Notes: generated by a model not told the origin, from the letters alone. Positions 43,891 to 53,089 are shown, numbered from the stretch's first letter. The stretch: 64,000 nucleotides of DNA from JARFQH01 sp041299015 (GCA_041299015.1 JBFYWB010000062.1:15010-79009); one strand, 5' to 3'. A program made the numbers and translations.

Positions 43891-44748
43891 ATGAAAGACT
43901 TCTGGCACTGGTGGCAACATATTCCCCAACATTTGGATCCGGTGGTCTTCGACTTCGGCGGTTTCAAGCTGCAATACTACGGGCTGATGTACGTGGTCGC
44001 TTTTTCCGCGACCTACCTGCTGGTTGTCTACCGGCTTAAATACGAAAAGCGGTTCCTGGTGAGCGGCGAACAGGTTCAGGCGCTGATCACCTACATGATG
44101 TTGGGGGTTATCATCGGCGGTCGTCTTGGCTACGTGCTCTTTTACAACCTGGCCTATTACCTTAAACACCCGCTGGAAATTATTCTGCCCTTCGACCTTG
44201 CGAACGGATTCAAGTTCACCGGTATTACCGGCATGTCGTTTCATGGCGGACTTGTCTGCGTCATCCTGTTCGCTTGGCTCTACTGTCGTAAACACGGCCT
44301 CAATCTGCTCGAGATGGCCGATCTTTTCATCCCCGCCATCCCGCTGGGATATACCTTCGGCCGAATCGGCAATTTCATCAACGGTGAGCTCTATGGCCGG
44401 GTGACTTCCGCTCCTATTGGAATGATGTTTCCCCTGGCGCCCGGTAGCCAACTGAGACACCCGTCGCAACTCTACGAAGCCCTGTTCGAGGGTGTTTTTC
44501 TTTTCGTGGTTTTGTGGAGTGTGAGGCGAAGACTTCGTGTACCGGGGGCTATGCTGCCACTCTACCTGATCGGGTACGGAACGGTTCGATTTTTCATTGA
44601 ATATTTCCGCCAGCCCGATACCCACTTGGGTTTTGTACTTCTTTCGCTTTCGATGGGGCAGGTGCTGTGCCTGTCGATGATCGGCAGCGGCGGGCTTCTG
44701 CTGGTTTATCTGTACCGCCGGCAGAGGATGATCGCAAACAACCGTTGA
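43891..44748 (+). CDS. lgt: prolipoprotein diacylglyceryl transferase
   Basis: Inner-membrane enzyme that adds diacylglyceryl to the lipobox cysteine of prolipoproteins. The 285-residue polytopic protein has the Lgt signature GRIGNFINGELYGR and the preceding GMSFHGGLV segment with the essential histidine, plus YFRQPDTHLGF near the end. 170 bp follow fba without a gene; cysS starts 41 bp downstream. Confidence 0.95.
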   Translation: MKDFWHWWQHIPQHLDPVVFDFGGFKLQYYGLMYVVAFSATYLLVVYRLKYEKRFLVSGEQVQALITYMMLGVIIGGRLGYVLFYNLAYYLKHPLEIILPFDLANGFKFTGITGMSFHGGLVCVILFAWLYCRKHGLNLLEMADLFIPAIPLGYTFGRIGNFINGELYGRVTSAPIGMMFPLAPGSQLRHPSQLYEALFEGVFLFVVLWSVRRRLRVPGAMLPLYLIGYGTVRFFIEYFRQPDTHLGFVLLSLSMGQVLCLSMIGSGGLLLVYLYRRQRMIANNR

Positions 44749-44789
44749 ATCGTTTATTCTTATGTACCTCGGGAAATTGATTCTGAATC

Positions 44790-46187
44790 ATGACGACGCT
44801 GATGTTCTATAACACACTGTCCCGCAGCAAAGAGCCATTTCGACCGCTGCACGAAGATTATGTCGGTCTCTACACTTGCGGGCCGACGGTGTACAACTAC
44901 GCCCACATCGGCAACCTGAGAACTTATATCTTCGAGGATATTCTCAAGCGCGTGTTGCTCTACAACGATTTTCGTGTCAAGCACGTGATGAACATCACCG
45001 ATGTCGGCCACCTGACCGGCGACCGGGACATGGGCGAAGACAAAATGGAAAAAGGTGCCGCCCGTGAGGGTAAAACCGCCTGGGATATCGCCGAATTCTA
45101 TACCCGGGCGTTTCAGAAAGACATTGGCCAGCTGAACATCCTGCCGCCGGACGTTTGGTGCCGGGCCACCGATACGATCCCTGATCAGATTGCCATGATA
45201 CGGTTGCTTGAAGAAAAAGGATACACTTACCGGACCGGAGACGGTATCTACTTCGACACTTCCCGTGTCGATAATTACGCCAAATTGTCCTACCAGAAAC
45301 TCGATGCGCTCCAGGAAGGAGCCCGGGTGGAAAAGAATCCCGCTAAGCGCAACCCCACTGATTTTGCTCTGTGGAAGTTTTCACCCCAAGACATCAAACG
45401 CCAAATGGAATGGGATTCTCCCTGGGGCAAGGGTTTTCCGGGTTGGCATATCGAGTGTTCGGTCATGAGCATGAAGTTTTTGGATGGCCATCTCGACATC
45501 CACTGCGGCGGGACCGATCACATCGACGTGCATCACACCAACGAAATTGCCCAGTCCGAGGCGGCCACCGGCAAAAAATTTTTCAATTTTTGGATGCACG
45601 GGGCTTTTCTGAACATCGCCGGCGGCAAGAAAATGGCCAAGAGTTCCGATAATTTCCTGACGCTCGAGGCCACCTTCACCCAAAACGGGATCAGCCCGTT
45701 GGTCTACCGTTTTGCCGCATTTCTCACCCATTACCGCAAGCCGATGGAATTCAGCGACGAATCGCTGGAAGCGGCGCGCAATGGACTGGTCCACCTTCAG
45801 AACCAGGTCCGCAGCTTGATGGGCCTGCAGAAGAGTGAGGGGAAGGTTCATCCGGATTTCAGGACCCGCTTTCTCGAGGCCGTCAACGATGATTTGAACA
45901 TGCCGCGGGCCATGGCCGTCGTTCAGGAAACGTTGAAAGCGGATCTCCACGAAGGCGGCCGATTGGCCACGGTGCTGGATTTCGACCGGGTGATGGGATT
46001 GGACCTCGACCAGGTGGGTCAAGATGAGTGTCTGCCGGCCGAGGTTTTAAAACTGGTGGCGGCGCGCCAAAAGGCTCGGACCGAAAAGAACTGGAAGGAT
46101 TCCGATCGGCTGCGGGAGGAAATTCTGGCACTCGGATACACGGTGCAGGACGTCAAGGAAGGGATGAAGGTCTTCAGGCACCGATAA
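44790..46187 (+). CDS. cysS: cysteinyl-tRNA synthetase
   Basis: Class I synthetase charging tRNA-Cys. The 465-residue protein has the zinc-site motif TCGPTVYNYAHIGNLRTY with the HIGH-like HIGN, GWHIECSVMSMKFL (zinc ligands), HCGGTDHIDVHHTNEIAQSE in part, and the KMAKS-type loop GGKKMAKSSDNF. Family length. Starts ATG at 44790; an alternative ATG four codons later gives MFYNTLSRSKE. Its end is 22 bp from the convergent ABC permease gene, with no evident terminator between. Confidence 0.96.
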   Translation: MTTLMFYNTLSRSKEPFRPLHEDYVGLYTCGPTVYNYAHIGNLRTYIFEDILKRVLLYNDFRVKHVMNITDVGHLTGDRDMGEDKMEKGAAREGKTAWDIAEFYTRAFQKDIGQLNILPPDVWCRATDTIPDQIAMIRLLEEKGYTYRTGDGIYFDTSRVDNYAKLSYQKLDALQEGARVEKNPAKRNPTDFALWKFSPQDIKRQMEWDSPWGKGFPGWHIECSVMSMKFLDGHLDIHCGGTDHIDVHHTNEIAQSEAATGKKFFNFWMHGAFLNIAGGKKMAKSSDNFLTLEATFTQNGISPLVYRFAAFLTHYRKPMEFSDESLEAARNGLVHLQNQVRSLMGLQKSEGKVHPDFRTRFLEAVNDDLNMPRAMAVVQETLKADLHEGGRLATVLDFDRVMGLDLDQVGQDECLPAEVLKLVAARQKARTEKNWKDSDRLREEILALGYTVQDVKEGMKVFRHR

Positions 46188-46209
46188 TAAAGAAGCGTAG
46201 CCATCAACC

Positions 46210-46995
46210 TCACTTGATCAACCGCCGGCGCATGGCTCTTAGGGCCAGAATGGCAAAAATCAGGAAGAAGAACAACAGGTAAAGCATGCTCAGTGCCGGC
46301 GGTGTCTCCCGGGCGCCGAGGCTGATCCAGCGTGCCAGTTCGGTGAGGTGATAGAGAGGAAAGGCCAGCGCTGCCGGCTGGACCCACAAAGGCAAGTTGG
46401 ATACCGGGAAAAAAGTCCCGCTGAAAAGAAACATCGGGGTGACGAATAAAAAAATCGGCAGATTGAACATGTCGATCGTGGGGACGATTCCGGTAAAAAA
46501 CATGCCGACGGCACCGAAGGCCAGGCCCCCTATCAGAGCCAAGGGAATCAACAGCAGGCCGAGCGGAAAACGGACATACCCCAAACCACCCAGTACCAGC
46601 AGCATGACAGCCGCCGCCGCCACCGCCTTGGTCGCGCTCCAGAATATTTCGGCGATGATGATCTCCTCCAAAGAAATCGGCGCGGCCAGCATGCCGTCGA
46701 AGGTTTTCTGGTAGTACATGCGCACGAAAGATCCATAGGTGGTTTCGAAAAACGCGTTCCACATCACGGCGGTTGCGATCAGCGCCGGCGCAATGAAAGC
46801 CGTGTAGGACAGGGCAAGACCGCCATAGCGCACGGTGCCGATCAGGCCGCTGAAGCCCAGACCGAAGGCCAGAATGTAAAACAGCGGTTCGAGCAGCGGC
46901 GTGATGAAGCTGACCTTCCAGATTTTCTGGTAGACCACCAGATTGCGTTCCCATACCCGTAAAAAACGCCACGAATAGACCGACCAGTCGATCAT
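46210..46995 (-). CDS. ABC-2 type exporter permease (NodJ-like)
   Basis: A 261-residue membrane subunit of an ABC-2 exporter with six predicted helices (for example about 32-55, 65-90, 110-140, 150-175, 180-200 and 230-255). The region MYYQKTFDGMLAAPISLEEIIIAEI is the typical cytoplasmic coupling-helix loop of NodJ/DrrB-type permeases. It overlaps the upstream ATPase gene by 4 bp, forming a two-gene exporter. Substrate unknown; lipo- or polysaccharide or drug export are typical of the family. Confidence 0.9.
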   Translation of the reverse strand: MIDWSVYSWRFLRVWERNLVVYQKIWKVSFITPLLEPLFYILAFGLGFSGLIGTVRYGGLALSYTAFIAPALIATAVMWNAFFETTYGSFVRMYYQKTFDGMLAAPISLEEIIIAEIFWSATKAVAAAAVMLLVLGGLGYVRFPLGLLLIPLALIGGLAFGAVGMFFTGIVPTIDMFNLPIFLFVTPMFLFSGTFFPVSNLPLWVQPAALAFPLYHLTELARWISLGARETPPALSMLYLLFFFLIFAILALRAMRRRLIK

Positions 46996-47903
46996 TCCCT
47001 GAGTTCCCTTCCCGTCATGTGCAGAAACACGTCCTCAAGGGTACTGTTTCTGAAAATGCATTTGTCAGTGCAAAAACGATCGCGAATCGTGGTGTGCAGT
47101 TCCACCCCCTCCGGTATGTACACGATCAGGCGATGTCCCAGGTCGTCGTGTTCAATGCGGTTCTCCTTCACATAATCCCGCAACCCTTGGTCGGGGCCCT
47201 CGATTTCGACCACACTGCTGCCGGCATGACGGGCGATCAACTCCGCCGGGCCGCCGTCGACCAGAATACGGCCGTGATCGATGATGACCAGACGATCGCA
47301 GAGCCGCGAGGCCTCCTCCATGTAATGGGTGGTCATGAGAATCGTCAGTCCGGTGGCCCGTAAGGCCGTCAACTTGTCCCACATCAGGTGGCGCGATTGA
47401 GGATCGAGCCCGGTGGTCGGCTCGTCAAGGATCAGCAGGTCGGGTTTGTTGATCAGTGCCCGGGCCAGGATCAGCCGGCGTGCCATTCCGCCCGACAACT
47501 CCATGACTTTGGCGTTTTTTTTGTGGGACAGGGCGAAGAAGTCGAGCAGTTCATGGGTGTGTCGGACGGCTTCCTTTTTGGGAATCGAAAAATAGCGGGC
47601 ATAGACGTGCAGGTTCTGTTCGACCGTGAGGTCCGGGTCGAGGGTGTTCTCCTGATGGCAGACGCCGATACGGCATTTGATGGGGCGCCAGTGGCTTTTC
47701 ATATCGAGTCCGAACACCTTCAGGCTGCCGCCGGTCGGCGGCGCGAAGCCATAGAGCATCCGGATCGTTGTGGTTTTACCGGCGCCATTGGGGCCCAGCA
47801 GACCGAAAAATTCGCCTTTCGCCACCTCGAACGAGATGCCGTCGACAGCTGCAAGTCCGTTAAATTGCTTCAGCAGGTCTCGAACTTCGATCACGTTCGC
47901 CAT
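46992..47903 (-). CDS. ABC exporter ATP-binding subunit (NodI/DrrA-like)
   Basis: A 303-residue ATPase: Walker A GPNGAGKTT, Q-loop VCHQENTL, signature LSGGMARRLILARAL, Walker B LLILDEPTTGLD, and the H-loop in TTHYMEE; the C-terminal extension (about 220-300) is typical of DrrA/NodI proteins. The ATG at 47903 (MANVIEVRDLLKQFNG) is preferred to an upstream one at 47921. Overlaps the permease by 4 bp and begins 24 bp after the dihydroorotase-type gene on the same strand. Confidence 0.93.
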   Translation of the reverse strand: MANVIEVRDLLKQFNGLAAVDGISFEVAKGEFFGLLGPNGAGKTTTIRMLYGFAPPTGGSLKVFGLDMKSHWRPIKCRIGVCHQENTLDPDLTVEQNLHVYARYFSIPKKEAVRHTHELLDFFALSHKKNAKVMELSGGMARRLILARALINKPDLLILDEPTTGLDPQSRHLMWDKLTALRATGLTILMTTHYMEEASRLCDRLVIIDHGRILVDGGPAELIARHAGSSVVEIEGPDQGLRDYVKENRIEHDDLGHRLIVYIPEGVELHTTIRDRFCTDKCIFRNSTLEDVFLHMTGRELRE

Positions 47904-47927
47904 TCGGCTTAAACTCCACAAGGGCGG

Positions 47928-49262
47928 TCAGCGGTCGATCTCCAGGCGTGTCCCGGCGGCCAAAGGATCGATATGGTCCTTATAGAATGCCAGGTGTCCG
48001 GAAACGATGGTGGCGGCCACCGATGAACGAAACCTCAGTCCGTCGAAAGGGGACCAGCCGCAACGGTACAAGATCGACTGCTCACCGACGTGTTGCGGGC
48101 GGTTCAAGTCGACGAGGGTCAGATCGGCCCAGTAGCCTTCGCGGATATACCCCCGCTCCTTCAATCGAAATACCCTTGCGGGAGCATGCGCGGTCTTGTC
48201 GGCGATCAGCGGCAGTGAAAAAAGGCCATCGTGATAATGTTCCAGCACACAGACCAGAGCGTGCTGCACCAGCGGCAGACCGGCTGGGGCCTTGAAATAC
48301 GGGTTCTGTTTTTCAGTGAGTGTGTGCGGAGCATGATCGGTGGCGATTACGTCGATGAGATTGCGGCGGACCGCGGCGACGAGCGCCTTGCGATCAGCGG
48401 CCGTTTTTATGGCGGGGTTGCACTTGATCCGGGTCCCTTGCTCCGCATAGTGTCGATCGTCAAAATAGAGGTGGTGGACGCAGACCTCGGCGGTGATCCG
48501 CTTGTCTTCCAAAGGGGCGTCACTCAACAGGTTCATCTCCCTGGCCGTGGTCAGATGCAGCAGGTGTAACTGCGCGTCGAACTCGCGGGCCAAATCGATC
48601 GCCAGGGAAGATGAGCGCCAGCAGGCCTCGGCGCTGCGAATTTCGGGATGCGCGCTCATGGGCACCGCCTCGCCGTAGCGGGACCGTAAGCGCTCTTCGT
48701 TGGCCCGGATGGTCGGGGTATCTTCACAGTGGGTGGCGACCACCGTTGGTGCCTGGGAAAAAATGCCGCGCAGGGCTTCGGGGTCGTCCACCAGCAGGTT
48801 ACCGGTTGAAGCGCCCATGAAGATTTTTATACCACAGGCCTCACAAGGATCGAGGGCTTTTATTTCCTCCAGATTGTCGTTAGCCCCGCCCAGATAGAAC
48901 GCGTAGTTGGCAAAGGACCGACCGGCGGCCCGTGCGAATTTCTCGCTGAGCAGCTGCCGCGTTGTGGTCGGCGGAATCGTGTTCGGCATGTCCATGAAGC
49001 CGGTGATGCCGCCGGCGACAGCCGCTCTTGATTCGCTGAAGATATCGCCCTTGTGGGTAAGGCCCGGCTCACGGAAATGAACCTGATCGTCAATCATTCC
49101 GGGCAGCAGGAGGCGGCCGGCGGCATCGATGACCGTGGCGGCCCGCCGCGATGCCAGATCCGGCCCCACTTGCTCGATTCGGCCGTTGGCGATGAAGACA
49201 TCGCCGCAGCGAACTTCGCCATCGTTGGCGATCAGGGCGTTGACGATCAAAATCGATTCCAT
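47928..49262 (-). CDS. pyrC: dihydroorotase-type amidohydrolase with QxH in place of HxH
   Basis: A 444-residue cyclic amidohydrolase. Dihydroorotase features include DMPNTIPPTTT, the carboxylated-lysine site GIKIFMGASTGN, HCEDTP, LHLLHLTTA, VCVHHL and the catalytic ATDHAPHT. The metal motif normally reading HxHxREPG is DDQVHFREPG here, so the first metal-ligand histidine is glutamine. I recall the same DDQVHFREPG in a subgroup typified by a Porphyromonas gingivalis protein annotated dihydroorotase, so this may be a lineage trait, not damage. Start ATG at 49262 (MESILIVNALI). Other amidohydrolases such as allantoinase or hydantoinase are alternatives. First gene before the ABC exporter pair. 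Confidence 0.8.
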   Translation of the reverse strand: MESILIVNALIANDGEVRCGDVFIANGRIEQVGPDLASRRAATVIDAAGRLLLPGMIDDQVHFREPGLTHKGDIFSESRAAVAGGITGFMDMPNTIPPTTTRQLLSEKFARAAGRSFANYAFYLGGANDNLEEIKALDPCEACGIKIFMGASTGNLLVDDPEALRGIFSQAPTVVATHCEDTPTIRANEERLRSRYGEAVPMSAHPEIRSAEACWRSSSLAIDLAREFDAQLHLLHLTTAREMNLLSDAPLEDKRITAEVCVHHLYFDDRHYAEQGTRIKCNPAIKTAADRKALVAAVRRNLIDVIATDHAPHTLTEKQNPYFKAPAGLPLVQHALVCVLEHYHDGLFSLPLIADKTAHAPARVFRLKERGYIREGYWADLTLVDLNRPQHVGEQSILYRCGWSPFDGLRFRSSVAATIVSGHLAFYKDHIDPLAAGTRLEIDR

Positions 49263-49603
49263 GCTCCCGTGATCCTTCGTTGCGGGCATAAAAGCAATCG
49301 GCTTTGCGCGAGTCACCGGCCGTTGGATGCAGTCCGGGGTGATTCGCAACCATAAGCACGGCCGATTCGTACCACAGCTGGCCGGTAAAAGCAAAAACGA
49401 CGCGGCCATTCGATTGGTATCCGCAGGGTCGCGGCGTTTGCAAGAAAGGCACTAAAATAGGCCGCCATTCTTAAAGGCCGTTGCGGTTGTCTGTCGGGGT
49501 TAATTTTTTTCAGAAGGGTTTAAAAAATGACAAATATGTATTAACTTGTCAGGCCCAAACCAAATTAGAAATTCATTATTTTTTTTGAAAGCCGGCCCCT
49601 GTT
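49263..49603. other. divergent region between the amidohydrolase and the sigma-54 activator gene
   Basis: A 341-bp interval with no gene. The right half is AT-rich and contains the TGACAA/TTGTCA element described separately. No -24/-12 promoter with proper spacing is seen for the activator gene; a sigma-70-type promoter may start from the TTGTCA at 49546. Confidence 0.5.
49528..49551 (+). promoter_or_regulatory. TGACAA-N12-TTGTCA element with a GACAAATATGT half (activator gene upstream)
   Basis: TGACAA (49528-49533) and TTGTCA (49546-49551) form a 6-bp inverted repeat; the first arm extends to GACAAATATGTA, one base different over the core from the GACAAATTTGTAA motif found before the two sigma-54 promoters. 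It lies about 60 bp before the ATG of the NifA-like gene and could be an autoregulatory site. Confidence 0.35.
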
Positions 49604-51136
49604 ATGGATGATATCAGACGATTCGAACAGACAACTCTGCTCTATGAAATCAGCACGGCCCTCAACGAGCATCTGGATCTCAAAAAATCCTTATACAAGG
49701 TGTTAGACATCCTGTCCACGTCGCTGAAAATGGAGCGCGGCACGATCACGATCCTCGATCCACTGCGCAACGAAATCCATATCGAGGTCGCCCACGGCAT
49801 ATCCAAGAGTGCGGTATCGCGGGTTAAATATCAGCTCGGCGAAGGGGTCACCGGCCGCGTCATTCAGTCCGGAAAAACGGTCGCCATCCCTAAAATAAGC
49901 CAGGAACCCCATTTTCTCGATCGTACGGCCTCGCGCAGATCCAGAGAGTCTCGTGAGCTGTCATTTTTCTGCACACCGATCAAGAAAGGCAACCAGGTGG
50001 TGGGGGCCTTGAGCGTCGATCGCCTCTATGATGAAGGTTACAACTTGGCCGAAGGTAAAAAACTGCTTTCCGTGGTCGCCACTATGGTGGCCCAGCACGT
50101 GATCAACCTGGAAACCATTCAGCGCGAAAAAGATCAGCTGCGGGATGAGAACCGTAGGCTCAGGAAGGAGTTGGAAAACAAGTACCGTATTACCAACATC
50201 ATCGGCAACAGCAACAAGATGCGGGAGGTTTTCCAGATGATCTTCCAGGTGTCGAAAAGCAACGCCACGGTTCTCATCCGCGGCGAAAGCGGCACGGGAA
50301 AGGAGTTGGTCGCCAATTAGATTCATTACAACAGTCACCGTGCCAAAAATGCCTTTGTCAAGGTCAACTGTGCGGCCCTGCCGGCCAACCTGATCGAGAG
50401 CGAGTTGTTCGGCCATGAAATGGGTGCTTTTACCGGCGCCATCAAACAAAAACAAGGCAAGTTCGAACTGGCCAACAAGGGGACGATTTTTTTGGATGAA
50501 ATCGGCGCCATCGGTCTGGATGTCCAGGCGAGCCTGCTGCGGGTCCTGCAGGAGAAGGAATTCGAACGGGTCGGCGGACACAAGACCACCAAGACCGACG
50601 TGCGGGTCATCGCGGCCACCAATAAGAATCTGGAAGAGGCCGTCGAGGACGGGTCTTTTCGCGGCGATCTGTATTATCGGCTCAACGTGTTTCCGATTTA
50701 CATGCCTCCCTTAAGAGAGCGCAAGACCGATATTCTGCTGCTGGCCGATCATTTTCTCGAAAAATACGCCCAGGAAAATGGTAAGGACATCCGCCGCTTT
50801 TCCACACCCGCCATTGACATGCTCATGAACTATCACTGGCCCGGAAACGTCCGAGAACTGGAGAACTGCATCGAGCGGGCTGTGCTGCTCTGCGAGGAAG
50901 GCGTCATTCATAGTTACCACCTGCCGCCGACCCTTCAAACCGGTGTCGAATCCGACACCCTGCCGACCCTTTCCCTCGATGAGGCCGTCGCCAATCTCGA
51001 ACGGGAAATGATCATCGATGCCCTGAAGAACACCCGTGGCAACATCACTCAGGCGGCCGAAATCCTCCAGTCGACAGTGCGCAAGTTTGCCTACAAGGCG
51101 AAGAGATACGGTATCGACTTTCGTCATTATCGCTAG
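49604..51136 (+). pseudogene. NifA-like sigma-54 activator interrupted by an in-frame TAG
   Basis: Reads in one frame for 511 codons as GAF domain (about 20-165), AAA+ domain (about 195-430) and Fis-type helix-turn-helix (about 460-508, NITQAAEILQ), the NifA arrangement. Codon 239 (50318-50320) is TAG, immediately after Walker A GESGTGKELVAN, where relatives have Ala before IHYNS. Downstream motifs are intact: AALPANLIESELFG, GAFTGAIKQKQG, RPP-like and the WPGNVRELEN sensor. The first piece would lack ATPase function; the second, from the ATG at 50405, would lack Walker A. The rest shows no decay, so the lesion is recent, a sequencing error, or read through. It converges with glnA and probably regulates the neighbouring nitrogen genes. 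The true stop is also TAG. Confidence 0.85.
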
Positions 51137-51177
51137 AGAAAATAGTGCCTGCGCCTTCTATGACCGGAGGGCATGCA

Positions 51178-51199
51178 GAAGGCCCTTGCAAAGGCCTTC
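51178..51199 (+). terminator. hairpin after the activator gene
   Basis: GAAGGCC (51178-51184) and GGCCTTC (51193-51199) form a 7-bp stem with an 8-nt loop, 42 bp after the activator stop. No T-run follows, so termination activity is uncertain. Confidence 0.35.
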
Positions 51200-51236
51200 G
51201 CCCACTTGAATAAAGGCCGATGTGGCGGCGGTAAAC

Positions 51237-51282
51237 AAACGCGGCATACGCCCGCGGGCAAATCCGGGCGCATGCCGCGTTT
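51237..51282 (-). terminator. 18-bp inverted repeat downstream of glnA
   Basis: The arms 51237-51254 and 51265-51282 are complementary over 18 bp with one mismatch (both begin or end AAACGCGGCAT on their own strands) and a 10-nt loop. It lies 15 bp past the glnA stop and, read on the minus strand, is followed by TTTGTTTA, fitting a strong glnA terminator or mRNA-stabilising structure; it may also act on the converging activator transcript. Confidence 0.75.
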
Positions 51283-51296
51283 GCAGGAGCGATAAT

Positions 51297-52709
51297 TTAG
51301 ATGTCGAAGTAGAGGAAGAACTCGTGGGGATGCGGTCGCAGTTTGACCGGATTGATTTCATTTTCGATTTTGTACTCGATCCACATGTCGATAGCGTCCT
51401 GCGTAAACACCTCGCCCTTGAGCAGAAATTCAGAGTCGGCCTTCAGCGCCTCGATCGCCTCTTCGAGTGAACCCGGTGCCGATTCCACCTTGGCCAGCTC
51501 TTCGGGTGGCAGGTTGTAAATGTTCTTGTCGAGCGGATCGCCAGGATCGATCCTGTTTTGAATGCCGTCAATGGCCGCCATCAGGATGGCCGAAAACGCC
51601 AAATAACCGTTGCACGAAGGGTCGGGGGTTCTGAATTCGATCCGCTTGGCTTTGGGAGATGCGGAGTACATCGGGATGCGAATCGCAGCGCTGCGGTTGC
51701 GGCTGGAGTAAGCCAGGTTGACCGGCGCCTCGAAACCGGGAACCAGCCGCTTGTATGAGTTGGTAGTCGGGTTGGTGAAGGCGCATAGCGCCTTGCAGTG
51801 CTTCAGGATGCCGCCGATGGCATAGAGCGCTTCCTGGGAGACGCCGGCATACTTGTCGCCCGCGAAGGTGGTCTGACCCTCCTTCCAGATGCTCAGGTGG
51901 GTGTGCATGCCGGTACCGTTGTCCCCATAGAGCGGCTTCGGCATGAAAGTGACCGTGTGACCGTGACGATAGGCGACGTTCTTCAAAACGTATTTAAACC
52001 ACTTCAGCTGATCGGCCATCTGTACCAGCGGCTTGAAGCGCATGTCGATTTCCGACTGCCCGGCGGTGGCCACTTCATGATGCTGGGCTTCGATCTCGAT
52101 TCCCAGGTTCTGGAGGGTGAGGACCATCTCGGTGCGCAGGTCCTGAAATTTGTCCATGGGCGGCACCGGAAAATAGCCTTCTTTGTGGCGGGGCTTGTAG
52201 CCGAGATTCGGACACTCGTCGCGGCCCGAGTTCCAGATGCCCTCGACGGAATCGATTTCATAAAAGGCGCGGTTGGCGGCGGATTCAAAACGGATGTTGT
52301 CGAAAATGAAGAACTCGGCTTCGGGTCCGATGAATGCCGTATCGCCGATTCCGGTGCTCTTCAGATAGGCCTCGGCCTTTTGCGCGATATAGCGCGGATC
52401 GCGGGTATAGGATTCCCGGGTGACCGGATCGACGATATTGCAGATGAGCACCAGTGTCGTTTCGGCGAAAAAGGGGTCGATCTTGGCGGTCACCGGGTCT
52501 GGGATAACCAGCATGTCACTGGCGTTGATCGGTTGCCACCCCCGGATACTGGATCCGTCGAAACCGAAGCCGTCTTCGAAACACGATTCCGACAGCTCGC
52601 TGATGGGGACCGAAAAGTGCTGCCACAGGCCTGGAAAGTCCATGAAGCGCAGATCCAGCATCTTCGCGCCTTTTTCTTTTGCTAACGCCATTACGTCCTT
52701 GGGTGTCAT
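51297..52709 (-). CDS. glnA: glutamine synthetase, type I
   Basis: ATP-dependent amidation of glutamate to glutamine, the entry point of ammonium assimilation. The 470-residue type I enzyme has GFDGSSIRGW, the ammonium/glutamate-site AEFFIFD, the ATP-site motif TFMPKPLYGDNGTGMHTHLSIW in part, and NPTTNSYKRLVPG. The adenylylation tyrosine is present at Y398 in NIYNLPPEE, matching the presence of glnE. Last gene of the minus-strand glnD-amt-glnB-glnA series, 41 bp after glnB. A ribosome binding site GGAGGAG precedes the ATG. A strong hairpin follows. Confidence 0.97.
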   Translation of the reverse strand: MTPKDVMALAKEKGAKMLDLRFMDFPGLWQHFSVPISELSESCFEDGFGFDGSSIRGWQPINASDMLVIPDPVTAKIDPFFAETTLVLICNIVDPVTRESYTRDPRYIAQKAEAYLKSTGIGDTAFIGPEAEFFIFDNIRFESAANRAFYEIDSVEGIWNSGRDECPNLGYKPRHKEGYFPVPPMDKFQDLRTEMVLTLQNLGIEIEAQHHEVATAGQSEIDMRFKPLVQMADQLKWFKYVLKNVAYRHGHTVTFMPKPLYGDNGTGMHTHLSIWKEGQTTFAGDKYAGVSQEALYAIGGILKHCKALCAFTNPTTNSYKRLVPGFEAPVNLAYSSRNRSAAIRIPMYSASPKAKRIEFRTPDPSCNGYLAFSAILMAAIDGIQNRIDPGDPLDKNIYNLPPEELAKVESAPGSLEEAIEALKADSEFLLKGEVFTQDAIDMWIEYKIENEINPVKLRPHPHEFFLYFDI

Positions 52710-52750
52710 ACGGTCTCCTCCTTATTTAACTGTGCGGTTAATTGAAAAAC

Positions 52751-53089
52751 TCAAATGGCGTCTTTGCCGGTTTCGCCGGTTCTGACGCGGATTGCTTCTT
52801 CGATCGGGGACAAAAAAATCTTGCCGTCACCGATTTTGCCGGTGCTGGCCGCCTCGCGAATTTTTTCGACGACCTTTTCCGCGCGTTCGGATTCAACGAC
52901 AATTTCGATCTTGACCTTGGGAATGAAATCAACGATGTATTCGGCGCCGCGGTAGATTTCCTTGTGGCCTTTCTGCCGGCCGTAGCCTTTTACCTCGCTG
53001 ATCGTCATGCCCTGAATACCGATTTCGTTCAATGCTTCCTTGACGTCATCCAGTTTGAAGGGTTTGATGATGGCCTCTATTTTCTTCAT
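52751..53089 (-). CDS. glnB: nitrogen regulatory protein P-II
   Basis: Trimeric 2-oxoglutarate/ATP/ADP sensor that relays nitrogen status. The 112-residue protein starts MKKIEAIIKPFKLDDVKEAL, has the T-loop with the uridylylation site Y51 (HKEIYRGAEYIVDFIPK) and the B-loop TGKIGDGKIF. Y51 and a complete glnD in the same cluster support control by uridylylation. It lies between amt and glnA; because it sits next to amt it could equally be named glnK. GGAGG precedes the ATG. Confidence 0.96.
   Translation of the reverse strand: MKKIEAIIKPFKLDDVKEALNEIGIQGMTISEVKGYGRQKGHKEIYRGAEYIVDFIPKVKIEIVVESERAEKVVEKIREAASTGKIGDGKIFLSPIEEAIRVRTGETGKDAI

Noticed and set aside
50318..50320. TAG decoded as pyrrolysine
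   Set aside because: Possible in some Desulfobacterota, but nothing in the window supports it: no pyl genes are present, at least nine genes here use TAG as a normal stop, and the site corresponds to an alanine in relatives, not to a methylamine methyltransferase active site.
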